Positions 1 to 8,232 of a DNA stretch of 61,894 nucleotides are shown here, in pieces. Source of the stretch: an uncultured Rhodospirillaceae bacterium (GTDB lineage: Bacteria; Pseudomonadota; Alphaproteobacteria; Rhodospirillales; Magnetospirillaceae). The notes beneath the pieces are model-generated. The model saw nothing but the letters and a program-made list of their open reading frames with translations, ran no database searches and was not told where the DNA came from. The translations under genes were made by a program, and so were the position numbers. Each line of letters opens with the position of its first letter. Positions within the stretch are counted from its first letter, which is position 1. The DNA is taken from positions 1-61,894 of the forward strand of contig CAJANL010000285.1 in the NCBI GenBank assembly GCA_903941105.1. The letters run 5' to 3'.

Positions 1-20
1 AATCTATTCTTTGGAAGTAG

Positions 21-113
21 TGGCGGAGGGGGCGGGATTCGAACCCGCGATACAGCTCGTCACCGTATACACACTTTCCAGGCGTGCGCCTTCAACCGCT
101 CGGCCACCCCTCC
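21..113 (-). tRNA. tRNA-Ser(GGA)
   Basis: Read on the minus strand, the sequence starts GGAGGGGTGGCCGAG and ends with the T arm GGTTCGAATCC, an acceptor strand that pairs with the 5' end, and an encoded CCA. The anticodon loop contains GGA, and there is a long variable arm as expected for a class II serine tRNA. The gene is complete, about 93 nt with CCA. Confidence 0.96.
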
Positions 114-291
114 GTCTCGCCGGGCGACCGGCGAAGGGCGAGAACCTACAATAGGGTTGGGCTGGGCGCAACCCCCTAGATTTGGCCGAATTTGACGCGT
201 GCTTTGTGGAAAAAGGTTGAATTTCAGGCCGGTTCGGGGCAGCCTTATCCAATTCGGTTAAAAAAACGCCAAACCCGACTGGGACTGCTGC

Positions 292-594
292 ATGTTTCTT
301 GGACGAATGACAGGCTGGCTGCTGATTGCGATCGCTGTGGTGATGGCGTCGGCCGATGCCGTTTTGGCGTTAAGCCCAATGGAATACGCCGGCATTGTCA
401 CCGCCGACGTGGTGACCTTGCTGTCGGGTCATACCCCCGAGACCATTGAGGTCGTCGGCTGGTCGGCCATGGATTCGCTGCGGGAATTCGTGCTCGACCT
501 GCCGGCGTGGACGGCGGTGGGCGCCATGGGCCTGTCGCTGTTGATCGCCTGCCGCCAGCGTCAACGCCGTTTCGTTTCCCGGCGCGGTCTTTAA
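292..594 (+). CDS. Small membrane protein, unknown function
   Basis: This is a 100-residue reading frame that I do not recognise. It begins with a hydrophobic stretch (about residues 7-27, signal peptide or anchor) and has a second hydrophobic segment near residues 73-87, followed by a short basic tail rich in Arg. A two-helix inner-membrane topology is therefore likely. It is flanked by tRNA-Ser on one side and the convergent Atm1-like exporter on the other. An 18-bp in-frame distance from its stop leads to a strong hairpin that may end its transcript. It could also be a secreted peptide with a C-terminal anchor. No function is proposed. Confidence 0.55.
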   Translation: MFLGRMTGWLLIAIAVVMASADAVLALSPMEYAGIVTADVVTLLSGHTPETIEVVGWSAMDSLREFVLDLPAWTAVGAMGLSLLIACRQRQRRFVSRRGL

Positions 595-611
595 CTCACA
601 CCGCCCAAGTC

Positions 612-650
612 ATACCCGTTTCGGGAAGTTCTGATTCCTGAAACGGGTAT
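612..650. terminator. Perfect 11-bp inverted repeat between convergent genes
   Basis: The arms at 612-622 and 640-650 are perfectly complementary over 11 bp around a 17-nt loop. The element lies just after the stop of the small membrane protein and before the stop of the convergent exporter gene. There is no T-run, so it is either a bidirectional terminator or the first stem of the dispersed repeat that continues at 652-706. Confidence 0.5.
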
Positions 651-706
651 CCAGCGCCCATTGAGGGCGCGGCCAAGGGCGCGGATGCGCCCGCCCGGCG
701 AGGGCC
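612..706. repeat. Dispersed hairpin repeat, copy A
   Basis: A 26-nt core at 652-677 and a 14-nt tail at 693-706 recur identically at 22796-22821 and 22836-22849. The core folds as GCGCCC-ATTGA-GGGCGC. The 15 nt between core and tail, and the stem upstream of the core, differ between copies; the upstream stem keeps its pairing. This copy lies downstream of the minus-strand exporter stop codon. Confidence 0.75.
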
Positions 707-747
707 TGAAAATTTCGACCACAGGTCCGAATTTTCTGGAAATGGTA

Positions 748-2601
748 TCACTCCGCCGCCCCTTCCAGCTCGCCCTCCAGGCGCTGTTGCAGGCGGGCGG
801 CTTCCTGCTGCTTGCGCCACATTTCGGCGTAGCGGCCATCGGCGGCCATCAGCTCGGCGTGGCGTCCGCGCTCCACCACCTGGCCCTGCTCCAGCACCAG
901 GATCTCGTCGGCATCCACCACCGTCGATAGACGGTGGGCGACCACCAGGGTGGTGCGGTCCTTGGAGACCTCGCGCAGGCTGACCTGGATTTCCTTCTCG
1001 GTGTGGGTGTCGAGCGCGCTGGTGGCCTCGTCGAACACCAGGATGCGGGGTCCCTTGAGGATGGTCCTGGCGATGGCCACCCGCTGCTTCTCGCCGCCCG
1101 ACAGCTTGAGGCCGCGCTCACCCACCCTCGTCTCATAGCCCAGCGGCAGGGTGGTCACGAAATCGTGGATGCGGGCCAGCCGGGCGGCGGCCTCGATCTC
1201 GTCCTGCGACGCGCCGGGGCGGCCATAGGCGATGTTGTAGCGGATGGTGTCGTTGAACAGCACGGTATCCTGGGGGACGATGCCGATGGCGGCGCGCAAG
1301 CTCGCCTGGGTGATGTCGCGGATATCCTGGCCGTCGATGGTCACCCGGCCGCCGGTGACGTCGTAGAAGCGGAACAGCAGGCGCGAGATGGTGGATTTTC
1401 CCGCCCCCGACGGCCCGACGATGGCGACGGTGCGGCCGGCCGGCACGGTGAAGCTCACATCCTTGAGGATCTCCCGCTCGGGCTGGTAGCCGAATCGCAC
1501 CGCCTCGAACGCCACCGTGCCGCCGGCCAGTTCCAGCGGACGGGCATGGGCGGCGTCCTCGATCTCGGCGTGCTCGGCCAGCAGGCGGAACATGTGCTCC
1601 ATGTCGGTCAGCGACTGCTTGATCTCGCGGTAGACGAAGCCGAGGAAGTTGAGCGGCAGGTACAACTGCACCAGATAGGCGTTGACCAGCACGAAGTCGC
1701 CAATGGTCATCGAGCCGTCGGCCACGCCATAGCCGGCCTTGATCATGATCAGGGTCAGCCCGATGGCGATCACCGCCCCCTGGCCGATATTGAGCATGGA
1801 CAAGGTGGTCTTGCTCTTGACCGCCGCCTGCTCGTAGCGCTCCAGGGCACGGTCGTAGCGGCTGGCCTCGTGGGCCTCGTTGCAGAAATACTTCACCGTC
1901 TCGAAGTTCAGCAGCGAGTCGATGGCCTTGGTGCTGGCCTCGGAATCGGTCTCGTTCATGCTGCGGCGGAACTGGGTCCGCCACTCGGTCACCGCCAGGG
2001 TATAGGCGATATAGGCGGCGATGGTGGCGACGGTGATCAAGGCGTACCAGGCGTCGTACAGCCCCCACAGCACCGCCGTCACCAGGGCGATCTCCAGCAG
2101 GGTCGGCAGGATGTTGAACAGCATGAAGTTCAGCAGGAACTCGATGCCCTTGGTGCCGCGCTCGACGGCGCGCGAGATGCCGCCGGTCTGGCGGTCGAGG
2201 TGGAAACGCAGCGACAGGCGGTGCAGGTGGCCGAACACCTGCAGCCCCACCGAGCGGATGGCGCGCTGGCCGACACGCGCGAAGACGATGTCGCGCAATT
2301 CGGCGAAGGAGGACGCCAGCACCCGGGCCAGGCCATAGGCGGCGAGGATGCCCACCGGCACCGCCACCACGGCGGCTGCCGTGGTGCCCAGGGCGTCCAC
2401 CGCCTGCTTGTAGAGCAGTGGCACGAACACGTTGACGCCCTTGGCCGCCACCAGCAGCAGGACCGCGGCAACGACGCGCAGGCGCAGCTCGGCTTCCCCC
2501 GTCGGCCACAGATAGGGCAGCAGGGTGCGGAGGGTATGCCAGTCGGCCCGTGGGCCTTGACCCCGGGAGCGGTCCCAGGTGGAGGGGAGACGGCGGCGCA
2601 T
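748..2601 (-). CDS. Atm1/HMT1-family ABC exporter, fused permease and ATPase
   Basis: This 617-residue half-transporter has an N-terminal six-helix membrane domain (about residues 40-330) and a C-terminal ATPase. Walker A (GPSGAGKST) is at 396-404, followed by the LSGGEKQR signature and a Walker B ending FDEATSALD. The NFETVKYFCNE segment near residues 232-242 matches the NYE-VKYF motif of mitochondrial Atm1 and bacterial heavy-metal/glutathione exporters. Family knowledge says these homodimers export glutathione-linked sulfur species or metal conjugates across the inner membrane. Its convergent and divergent neighbours (a nickel import operon lies immediately upstream, divergent) fit a metal or redox detoxification role, but the substrate cannot be read from sequence. 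Confidence 0.9.
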   Translation of the reverse strand: MRRRLPSTWDRSRGQGPRADWHTLRTLLPYLWPTGEAELRLRVVAAVLLLVAAKGVNVFVPLLYKQAVDALGTTAAAVVAVPVGILAAYGLARVLASSFAELRDIVFARVGQRAIRSVGLQVFGHLHRLSLRFHLDRQTGGISRAVERGTKGIEFLLNFMLFNILPTLLEIALVTAVLWGLYDAWYALITVATIAAYIAYTLAVTEWRTQFRRSMNETDSEASTKAIDSLLNFETVKYFCNEAHEASRYDRALERYEQAAVKSKTTLSMLNIGQGAVIAIGLTLIMIKAGYGVADGSMTIGDFVLVNAYLVQLYLPLNFLGFVYREIKQSLTDMEHMFRLLAEHAEIEDAAHARPLELAGGTVAFEAVRFGYQPEREILKDVSFTVPAGRTVAIVGPSGAGKSTISRLLFRFYDVTGGRVTIDGQDIRDITQASLRAAIGIVPQDTVLFNDTIRYNIAYGRPGASQDEIEAAARLARIHDFVTTLPLGYETRVGERGLKLSGGEKQRVAIARTILKGPRILVFDEATSALDTHTEKEIQVSLREVSKDRTTLVVAHRLSTVVDADEILVLEQGQVVERGRHAELMAADGRYAEMWRKQQEAARLQQRLEGELEGAAE

Positions 2602-2724
2602 TCCCCTAACATGGCGGTGCCGGGCACCGACCGCAACAACCTCCTTGGCTGCCGACGCAACCGCGCGTATGCTGCGTCAATCGCAAGTACCCAGTCGCAT
2701 AATCTTTTCGAGAGAGGAAACCTG

Positions 2725-3507
2725 ATGCCACCAGCCGCGGACCTCCGCCGCATTCTGCATGGCATCGGACTGGCGGTCGGGCTGGCCGCCACGCTGCCCG
2801 CCGCCGCCCTGGCACATTTCCAGGAACTGATCCCCTCCGAGGACGTGGTGTCGGAAGACTCGCGCATGGTGCGGCTGGAGATGACCTTCACCCATCCCAT
2901 GGAGCGCGGCCCGGTGATGGAGATGGGGACGCCGGTGCGCTTCGGCGTGCTGTCGCGCGGCAAGCGCGAGGACCTCAAGGACCGGCTGCAGAAGCGCAGC
3001 CTCGCCGGCAAGACCGCCTTCGAGGCCACCTACGATTTCAAGGTGCCGGGCGACTATGTGTTCTTCCTGGAGCCCGCCCCCTACTGGGAGCCGGCCGAGC
3101 GCAAGTGGATCATTCACTATACCAAGGTGGTGGTGGATTTCGGTGCCGGGCGCGGCTGGGACAAGCTGGTCGGCCTGCCGGTGGAGATCGAGCCGCGGGT
3201 GCGGCCCTACGGGCTGTGGACCGGCAACAGCTTCTCGGGCGTCGTGCGCCGCCACGGCAAGCCGGTGCCCCACGCTGCGGTGGAGGTGGAGTGGCGCAAC
3301 GACGGCAGCGTCAGGCCGCCCACCTTCGCCACCCAGGTGATCAAGGCCGACGAGCGCGGCGTCTTCAGTTACACCATGCCGCGCGCCGGCTGGTGGGGCT
3401 TCGCCGCCCTGGTGGACGGCGACCGCCACATGAAGGGTCCCGACGGCAAGTCCGCTCCGGTGGAGCTGGGCGGTGTCATCTGGGTCAAGACCATGGACAT
3501 GAAGTAG
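2725..3507 (+). CDS. nikK: Periplasmic nickel-uptake protein NikK (DUF4198)
   Basis: This 260-residue protein starts at an ATG preceded by GAGAGGAAA. A hydrophobic signal peptide runs to about residue 31, and the predicted mature protein begins at Ala-His. The rest is a DUF4198-type beta-sandwich domain rich in aromatic residues. In alphaproteobacteria DUF4198 proteins head ECF-type nickel operons and are thought to help deliver Ni(II) in the periplasm. The downstream gene starts 16 nt after its stop and encodes the NikM core component, so the assignment rests on both fold and context. The mature N-terminal His could be a metal ligand. Confidence 0.82.
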   Translation: MPPAADLRRILHGIGLAVGLAATLPAAALAHFQELIPSEDVVSEDSRMVRLEMTFTHPMERGPVMEMGTPVRFGVLSRGKREDLKDRLQKRSLAGKTAFEATYDFKVPGDYVFFLEPAPYWEPAERKWIIHYTKVVVDFGAGRGWDKLVGLPVEIEPRVRPYGLWTGNSFSGVVRRHGKPVPHAAVEVEWRNDGSVRPPTFATQVIKADERGVFSYTMPRAGWWGFAALVDGDRHMKGPDGKSAPVELGGVIWVKTMDMK

Positions 3508-3523
3508 CGGTGGCATAAGACGC

Positions 3524-4126
3524 ATGGCCCACATCCCCGATGGCGTGTTGTCGACCCCGGTGCTGCTGGCGGGAGCCATGGCGGCGGCGGCCGGCGTCGC
3601 CTGGGGCCTGCGGCGGTTGGAGCCGGTGCGCATTCCGCAGGTGGCAGTGCTGTCGGCGGTGTTCTTCGTTGCCTCCCTGGTGCACCTGCCGGCGGGGCCA
3701 TCCTCGGTCCACCTGATGCTGAACGGCTTGATGGGCATCGCGCTGGGGGCCGCCGCCTTCCCCGCCATCCTGGTGGCCCTGACGCTACAGGCGGTGCTGT
3801 TCGGCTTCGGCGGCTTGCTGGTGCTGGGGGTCAACGTCACCGATATGGCGGTTCCCGCCGTGCTGGCCGGCCTGCTGTTTCGTCTGCTGGCGGGGGGCGA
3901 GCCGCGTCGCGACGGCATCCTGGCCGGAGTGCTGTCGGCGGGCGCGGTTCTGCTGACCGCCTTGATGGTGGCCGGCGCCCTTTCCCTGTCGGGCAGTGAA
4001 TTCATCCCCGCCGCCCGGCTGGTGGTGGTGACGACCCTGCCGGTGGCGGTGGTCGAGGCGGTGTTCACCGCCGCCGCCATCGGACTGTTGGCCCGGGTGC
4101 GCCCCGGTATGCTGGTGGCGCGGTGA
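3524..4126 (+). CDS. nikM: ECF nickel transporter S component NikM (CbiM family)
   Basis: This 200-residue membrane protein has about six hydrophobic segments and the CbiM/NikM N-terminal signature, here MAHIPDG instead of the usual MHIPDG. In characterised NikM the N-terminal amine and His2 bind the metal along with a later His; His63 in SVHLMLNG is the likely partner. The extra Ala is discussed in the findings. The protein is the substrate-binding core of an energy-coupling-factor importer. The following gene begins 4 nt before its stop, so translation is coupled. NikM and cobalt-specific CbiM are close relatives; the NikK/NikL neighbours, and the lack of CbiN or cobalamin genes, favour nickel. 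Confidence 0.9.
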   Translation: MAHIPDGVLSTPVLLAGAMAAAAGVAWGLRRLEPVRIPQVAVLSAVFFVASLVHLPAGPSSVHLMLNGLMGIALGAAAFPAILVALTLQAVLFGFGGLLVLGVNVTDMAVPAVLAGLLFRLLAGGEPRRDGILAGVLSAGAVLLTALMVAGALSLSGSEFIPAARLVVVTTLPVAVVEAVFTAAAIGLLARVRPGMLVAR

Positions 4127-4662
4127 TGAGACGGACCGCCGCCCTCACCCTCGCCCTGCTGTTGGCCGCCTCGGCGGCTCAGGCGCATCGGTTGAAGCTG
4201 TTCGCCACGGTGGAGGGGGTGGCCATCCTCGGCCAGGCCTATTTCGCCGGTGGAGGTCCCGCCGCCGCTATTCCCGGCCGCCTGCTGGGTCCCGACGGTG
4301 CCACCGTCAGCGAATTCCGCACCGATGGCGAGGGCCGTTTCACCGTGACGGCGGCGGCCCGCCAGGACTACACCCTGGCGGTGGATGCCGGCGATGGCCA
4401 TGCCGCCACCTTCCGGGTCGGCGCCGACGAGCTGCCACACCAGTTGCCGGCAGGGGCCGCCTCGCCGGCGCCGCCCCCGATCACCCAGCCGCTCGGCCAA
4501 ATGGTGGAGGACGCGGTGGCCCGCCAGGTCCGGCCGCTGCGGGAACAGCTCGACGCCTACGAGGCCAAGGTGCGGCTGCATGACATCCTGGGCGGCATCG
4601 GCACCATCCTGGGAGTGTTCGGCATCGGCGCCTATCTCGCGTCACGACGGAGGTCGCCATGA
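4123..4662 (+). CDS. nikL: ECF nickel transporter accessory protein NikL
   Basis: This 179-residue protein has a signal peptide (residues 1-21, ending AQA), a mature start at His-Arg, a small Ig-like or carboxypeptidase-regulatory-like domain, a Pro-rich linker near residues 110-125, a short helical region and a C-terminal membrane helix (about 155-173) followed by RRR. That is the NikL layout: a periplasmic domain anchored in the inner membrane. It overlaps nikM and nikQ by 4 nt on each side. NikL replaces CbiN in nickel-type ECF systems. Confidence 0.82.
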   Translation: MMRRTAALTLALLLAASAAQAHRLKLFATVEGVAILGQAYFAGGGPAAAIPGRLLGPDGATVSEFRTDGEGRFTVTAAARQDYTLAVDAGDGHAATFRVGADELPHQLPAGAASPAPPPITQPLGQMVEDAVARQVRPLREQLDAYEAKVRLHDILGGIGTILGVFGIGAYLASRRRSP

Positions 4663-5366
4663 TGTCCCGTCTCGATGCCCGCACCCGCGTGATCCTCGCC
4701 CTGCTGTTCAGTGTGGCGGTGGTGGCCGAGGACCGGCTGGAGGCGCTGGTCGCCCTGCTGGGGCTGGCGATCGGACTGGCGGCGCTGGCCCGGCTACCGC
4801 TGAAGGGAACCGCCCGGCGACTGGTATCGCTGGAGGGATTCATGGTGGTGGTGCTGGCCATGCTGCCCTTCACCATGCCCGGCCGGCCACTGCTGGAGAT
4901 TGGGGGAATGGCGGCCTCGGCCGAGGGCCTTGCTCGCGCCGTCGCCATCGCGCTCAAGGCCAATGCCGCCGCGGTGGCGCTGCTGGCGCTGGTGGGCTCG
5001 CTCGATACGGTCGAGTTGGGGCGGGCGCTGGCGCGGCTGGGCGCCCCCGAGCGGCTGGTGCACCTGTTCCTCTTCACCGTGCGCTACCTGGAGGTGCCGG
5101 CCGCCGAATACCGCCGCCTGCGCATCGCCATGAAGGCGCGTGGCTTCCAGGCCTCCACCGGCCTCCACACCTGGCGCAGCCTGGGCTGCCTGTTCGGCAT
5201 GCTGCTGGTGCGGGCGATGGAGCGCGCCGAGCGTATCGATGCCGCCATGCGCTGCCGCGGCTTCGATGGCCGCTTCCACCTCGGCGATGAGGCCCGCCCC
5301 GGCGCGTTGGACTGGGGCTTCGCCACCGCCTCGGCCACGGCGGTGGCGCTGGTGATGATGCTGTGA
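4659..5366 (+). CDS. nikQ: ECF transporter T component NikQ (CbiQ family)
   Basis: This 235-residue membrane protein belongs to the EcfT/CbiQ family. It has four to five hydrophobic segments and a cytoplasmic region carrying the two conserved short Arg-Gly motifs that contact the ATPase, visible here as AMKARGFQA (about residues 157-165) and AMRCRGFDG (about 196-204). It couples ATP hydrolysis by NikO to substrate movement through NikM. It overlaps nikL by 4 nt, and the GTG start of nikO overlaps its stop. Confidence 0.9.
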   Translation: MMSRLDARTRVILALLFSVAVVAEDRLEALVALLGLAIGLAALARLPLKGTARRLVSLEGFMVVVLAMLPFTMPGRPLLEIGGMAASAEGLARAVAIALKANAAAVALLALVGSLDTVELGRALARLGAPERLVHLFLFTVRYLEVPAAEYRRLRIAMKARGFQASTGLHTWRSLGCLFGMLLVRAMERAERIDAAMRCRGFDGRFHLGDEARPGALDWGFATASATAVALVMML

Positions 5367-6016
5367 GTGCGCCGCTCATTCGACTTTCCGCCATCCGCTT
5401 CGGCTACCAGCCCGACCAACCGGTTTTGGATAACGCCGATTTCAGCCTGGCGGCGGGCGAGCGGGTGGCGGTGGACGGCCCCAACGGTGCCGGCAAGACC
5501 ACCCTGCTGCACGTCATGGTCGGACTGGCGCTGCCCCAGGCCGGCCGGATCGAGGCGTTCGGCTGCGAGCGCAGGCGCGAGGCCGACTTCCGCGAGGTGC
5601 GCCTCAAGGCTGGGCTGCTGTTCCAGGACCCCGACGACCAGCTGTTCTGCCCCACCGTCGCCGAGGATATCGCCTTCGGCCCGCTCAACATGGGCGCCTC
5701 CAAGGCCGAGGCGGCCCAGGCGGTCGGCGAGACCCTGACCATGCTCGGCCTGTCCGAGTTGCGGCACCGCGTCACCCACACCCTGTCGGGCGGCCAGCGC
5801 CGCATGGTGTCGCTGGCGGCGGTGCTGGCCATGCGGCCGCAGGCGCTGCTGCTGGACGAGCCCACCAACGCGCTGGACGAGCCGACGCGGGCTCGCCTGC
5901 TCGACATCCTGGCCGGCCTGCCCCAGGCCATGGTGGTGATCTCGCACGATCGCGAGGTGGTGGACCGCCTGGCTACCCGGCGGGTGCGGCTGGAGAACGG
6001 GACCATTCGCGACTGA
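5363..6016 (+). CDS. nikO: ECF transporter ATPase NikO (CbiO family)
   Basis: This 217-residue ABC ATPase starts at GTG within a GTGA overlap with nikQ. It shows Walker A (GPNGAGKTT, about residues 39-47), a Q-loop in FQDPDDQLF typical of CbiO proteins, the LSGGQRR signature, Walker B (LLLDEPT) and a switch His in ISHD. It is short for the family (usually 230-280 residues) and lacks the C-terminal extension. It powers nickel import with NikQ and NikM. It is the last transporter gene; the His-rich protein follows after 15 nt. Confidence 0.92.
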   Translation: MSAPLIRLSAIRFGYQPDQPVLDNADFSLAAGERVAVDGPNGAGKTTLLHVMVGLALPQAGRIEAFGCERRREADFREVRLKAGLLFQDPDDQLFCPTVAEDIAFGPLNMGASKAEAAQAVGETLTMLGLSELRHRVTHTLSGGQRRMVSLAAVLAMRPQALLLDEPTNALDEPTRARLLDILAGLPQAMVVISHDREVVDRLATRRVRLENGTIRD

Positions 6017-6031
6017 AGGAGGACAGGACTC

Positions 6032-6355
6032 ATGCACGGCAAACACGACGGCGGCGAGACGCAGCCGCACGACCATGCCCACGAGCACAAGCACCAGCAC
6101 GGGCACGAACACACCCACGTGCATGTTCACCCGCATGATCATGGGGAAGAGGGGGGCGCCGGCGCCGGGCCGCACAGCCACGCCCACGCCCACACCCACA
6201 GCCACGGCCACCTGCACCAGCACAGCCATCCCCACGGCCACGACGGCGAGGGCGAGGCTCACGACCACGGCCACGACCAGCCCAAGCACGCCTGGAAGCC
6301 GCATGAGCACCGTCACGAGGACGGCGAACTCGAAGGCCACGAGCACGAGCACTGA
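6032..6355 (+). CDS. Extremely histidine-rich metal-binding protein
   Basis: This 107-residue protein contains 37 His (about 35%), mostly as alternating HxH pairs with Asp, Glu, Gly and Ser, and almost no hydrophobic residues. It should be intrinsically disordered and cytoplasmic, with no signal peptide. The start is supported by GAAGGAGGA upstream. It begins 15 nt after nikO, so it is probably cotranscribed with the nickel importer and may store or buffer Ni(II), like Hpn or the His-rich stretches of HypB. It has no GTPase or other enzymatic domain, so it is not HypB or UreE itself. Binding of zinc, cobalt or copper is equally possible from sequence. Confidence 0.88.
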   Translation: MHGKHDGGETQPHDHAHEHKHQHGHEHTHVHVHPHDHGEEGGAGAGPHSHAHAHTHSHGHLHQHSHPHGHDGEGEAHDHGHDQPKHAWKPHEHRHEDGELEGHEHEH

Positions 6356-6376
6356 TGGAGTGCGCCCGCCGTCTCC

Positions 6377-6763
6377 CTAGCGGTTCAGAGCCAGGGCGCC
6401 GACATGGCCCAGCCATACGCCGATCAGGCACAGCGCCACCGACAGCATCACGTTGAGTCCGGCCGACACCCATTCGCCGTCCTGCGCCAGCTTCAGGGTC
6501 TGCAGGCTGAATGACGAGAAGGTGGTGTAGCCGCCGCACAGCCCCACCATGACGAACTGCCGCCATTCTCCCGGCACCAGCAACCGGCCGTCCGGCACCG
6601 TCAGGGTGGCGAACAGGCCGATGACGAACGAGCCGGTGACATTGACCACCAGGGTCCCCAGCGGGAATGTCTGGCCGGCCCCCAACGCGGCCACGCCCGC
6701 CAGCCAGTGACGCAACACTCCGCCGATGGCGCTGCCGACCGCGACAAGTACATAAGTCAACAT
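6377..6763 (-). CDS. crcB: Fluoride channel CrcB/Fluc
   Basis: This 128-residue protein has four hydrophobic helices and the family motifs GxxxRH near the N terminus (GGVLRHW) and GGYTTFSSFS near residues 77-86, which carries the Phe and Ser/Thr residues of the fluoride pore. CrcB forms a dual-topology dimer that exports fluoride. The start is supported by GGGGAGG 8 nt upstream. The gene is convergent with the His-rich gene. I looked for a fluoride riboswitch in the 123-nt upstream interval and did not see its consensus. Confidence 0.92.
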   Translation of the reverse strand: MLTYVLVAVGSAIGGVLRHWLAGVAALGAGQTFPLGTLVVNVTGSFVIGLFATLTVPDGRLLVPGEWRQFVMVGLCGGYTTFSSFSLQTLKLAQDGEWVSAGLNVMLSVALCLIGVWLGHVGALALNR

Positions 6764-6886
6764 CCGGCACCTCCCCGGGCGACTATGCCTTTCAGCCCAA
6801 GCGCCGGCAAAGGTGAAATCATCTTTGGTTCAGGTATTGCGCCGAGACCACGCCGATGGTACGACCCAATGGTGTAGGATGGAGCC

Positions 6887-8164
6887 ATGATCATGAATGA
6901 TCTCGACACGGCCAGTCTCGATGCGGTTCTGGAGCAAAGTCCCATCGGCGTGTCCATCTCGCGCCGAAACGACGGCGTCATCGTTTTCGCCAATACCACC
7001 TTCACCAAACTGATCGGGGTAGCCAAGGCCGAGTTCGTCGGCAAGAAGGCGCGCGACTGGTATGTGGACGACGAACAGCGCACTGCCGTGGTCAAACACC
7101 TCAAGCGTCACGGCAGCGTCGACCATGCCGAGGTTCAGTTCCGCCGCGCCGACGGCACTCCGTTCTGGACGCTGCTGACCATCCGGCCCGCCATCTTTCA
7201 CGGCCACGAGGTCAACCTGGCCTGGATCTACGACATCACCGACCGCAAGGCCGCCGAGGAGCGGCTGCAACTGGCGGCCAAGGTGGTCGAGACCGCCAAC
7301 GAAGGCATCATGATCACCAACACGCATGGTGTGATCGAGGCGATCAACGGCGCCTTCACCCGGATCACCGGTTACAACGCGGACGAGGTCATCGGCAACA
7401 AACCCTCGATCCTCAAGTCCAACCGCCACGACCCCGACTTCTATGACGCCATGTGGAAGGCCATCGCCACCACCGGCCAGTGGCAGGGCGAAATCTGGAA
7501 CCGCCGGAAAAGCGGCGAGGTCTTCGTGGAATGGCTGTCCATTGCCACGGTGCGCGACGGCCAGGGCAAGGTTTCCCACATGCTCGGCATCTTCGCCGAC
7601 ATCACCAGCCGCAAGGAGGACGAGGAGCAGGTCTGGCGCCAGGCCAACTACGATGCCCTGACCGGCCTGCCCAACCGTGCCCTGTTCCTCGACCGCCTCA
7701 CCCAGGCCGTCAAGGCGGCCAAGCGCGACCGTGTCCGCTTCGCCCTGCTGTTCGTCGACCTGGACGGATTCAAGGCCGTCAACGACACCTGGGGCCATGC
7801 CACCGGCGACCTGCTGCTCCAGGAGGCCGGCGCCCGCCTGGCGGCGACCATCCGCGCCAGCGACACGGTGGCGCGCCTGTCCGGCGACGAATTCACCATC
7901 ATCCTGCAGCACGTCAACGACCGCGACGACATCGCCGTCATTGCCGCCAAGATGGTCGCCCGCCTGGCCGAGCCCTTCGATCTCGACGGCCAAGTCGCCA
8001 ACGTCCGCGCCAGCATCGGCATCGCCATGTTCCCCGACGACGCCGACGACGCCGCCACCCTGATCAAGCTGGCCGACCAAGCCATGTATTCGGTCAAGCG
8101 CACCGGCAAGAACAACTACGGCTTCCACACCCCCCCCGAGCGGTTGATTTACCCGCTGCAGTGA
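6887..8164 (+). CDS. Diguanylate cyclase with two PAS domains
   Basis: This 425-residue soluble protein has a PAS domain at about residues 10-120, a second PAS/PAC at about 130-245 and a GGDEF domain at about 255-415. The active-site loop reads SGDEF (residues 332-336) instead of GGDEF. An RxxD product-inhibition site (RASD, 323-326) lies exactly five residues upstream, and the metal-binding FVDLDGFK segment is intact. It should therefore make c-di-GMP under feedback control, in response to a ligand or redox cue sensed by PAS. There is no membrane segment and no EAL domain. The first of two closely spaced ATGs was chosen; the second is two codons later. Confidence 0.9.
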   Translation: MIMNDLDTASLDAVLEQSPIGVSISRRNDGVIVFANTTFTKLIGVAKAEFVGKKARDWYVDDEQRTAVVKHLKRHGSVDHAEVQFRRADGTPFWTLLTIRPAIFHGHEVNLAWIYDITDRKAAEERLQLAAKVVETANEGIMITNTHGVIEAINGAFTRITGYNADEVIGNKPSILKSNRHDPDFYDAMWKAIATTGQWQGEIWNRRKSGEVFVEWLSIATVRDGQGKVSHMLGIFADITSRKEDEEQVWRQANYDALTGLPNRALFLDRLTQAVKAAKRDRVRFALLFVDLDGFKAVNDTWGHATGDLLLQEAGARLAATIRASDTVARLSGDEFTIILQHVNDRDDIAVIAAKMVARLAEPFDLDGQVANVRASIGIAMFPDDADDAATLIKLADQAMYSVKRTGKNNYGFHTPPERLIYPLQ

Positions 8165-8232
8165 GAGGAAGGCTGCCGCCGCGGAGAGTGGCGGCCCAAC
8201 CACGCCCGGACTCCACCTCAAACCGGCGGAGT

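Noticed and set aside
2601..2724. Possible NikR operator or metal riboswitch before nikK (TATGC at 2668-2672, GCATA at 2697-2701)
   Set aside because: The half sites are 24 nt apart, not the 16 nt expected for NikR, and I see no NiCo or cobalamin riboswitch core.
934..2724. Long plus-strand reading frame opposite the Atm1-like exporter
   Set aside because: It is an antisense artefact of high GC content; only its 3' part (nikK from 2725) is a real gene.
6764..6886. Fluoride riboswitch upstream of crcB
   Set aside because: The conserved crcB-motif segments are not present in the minus-strand leader.
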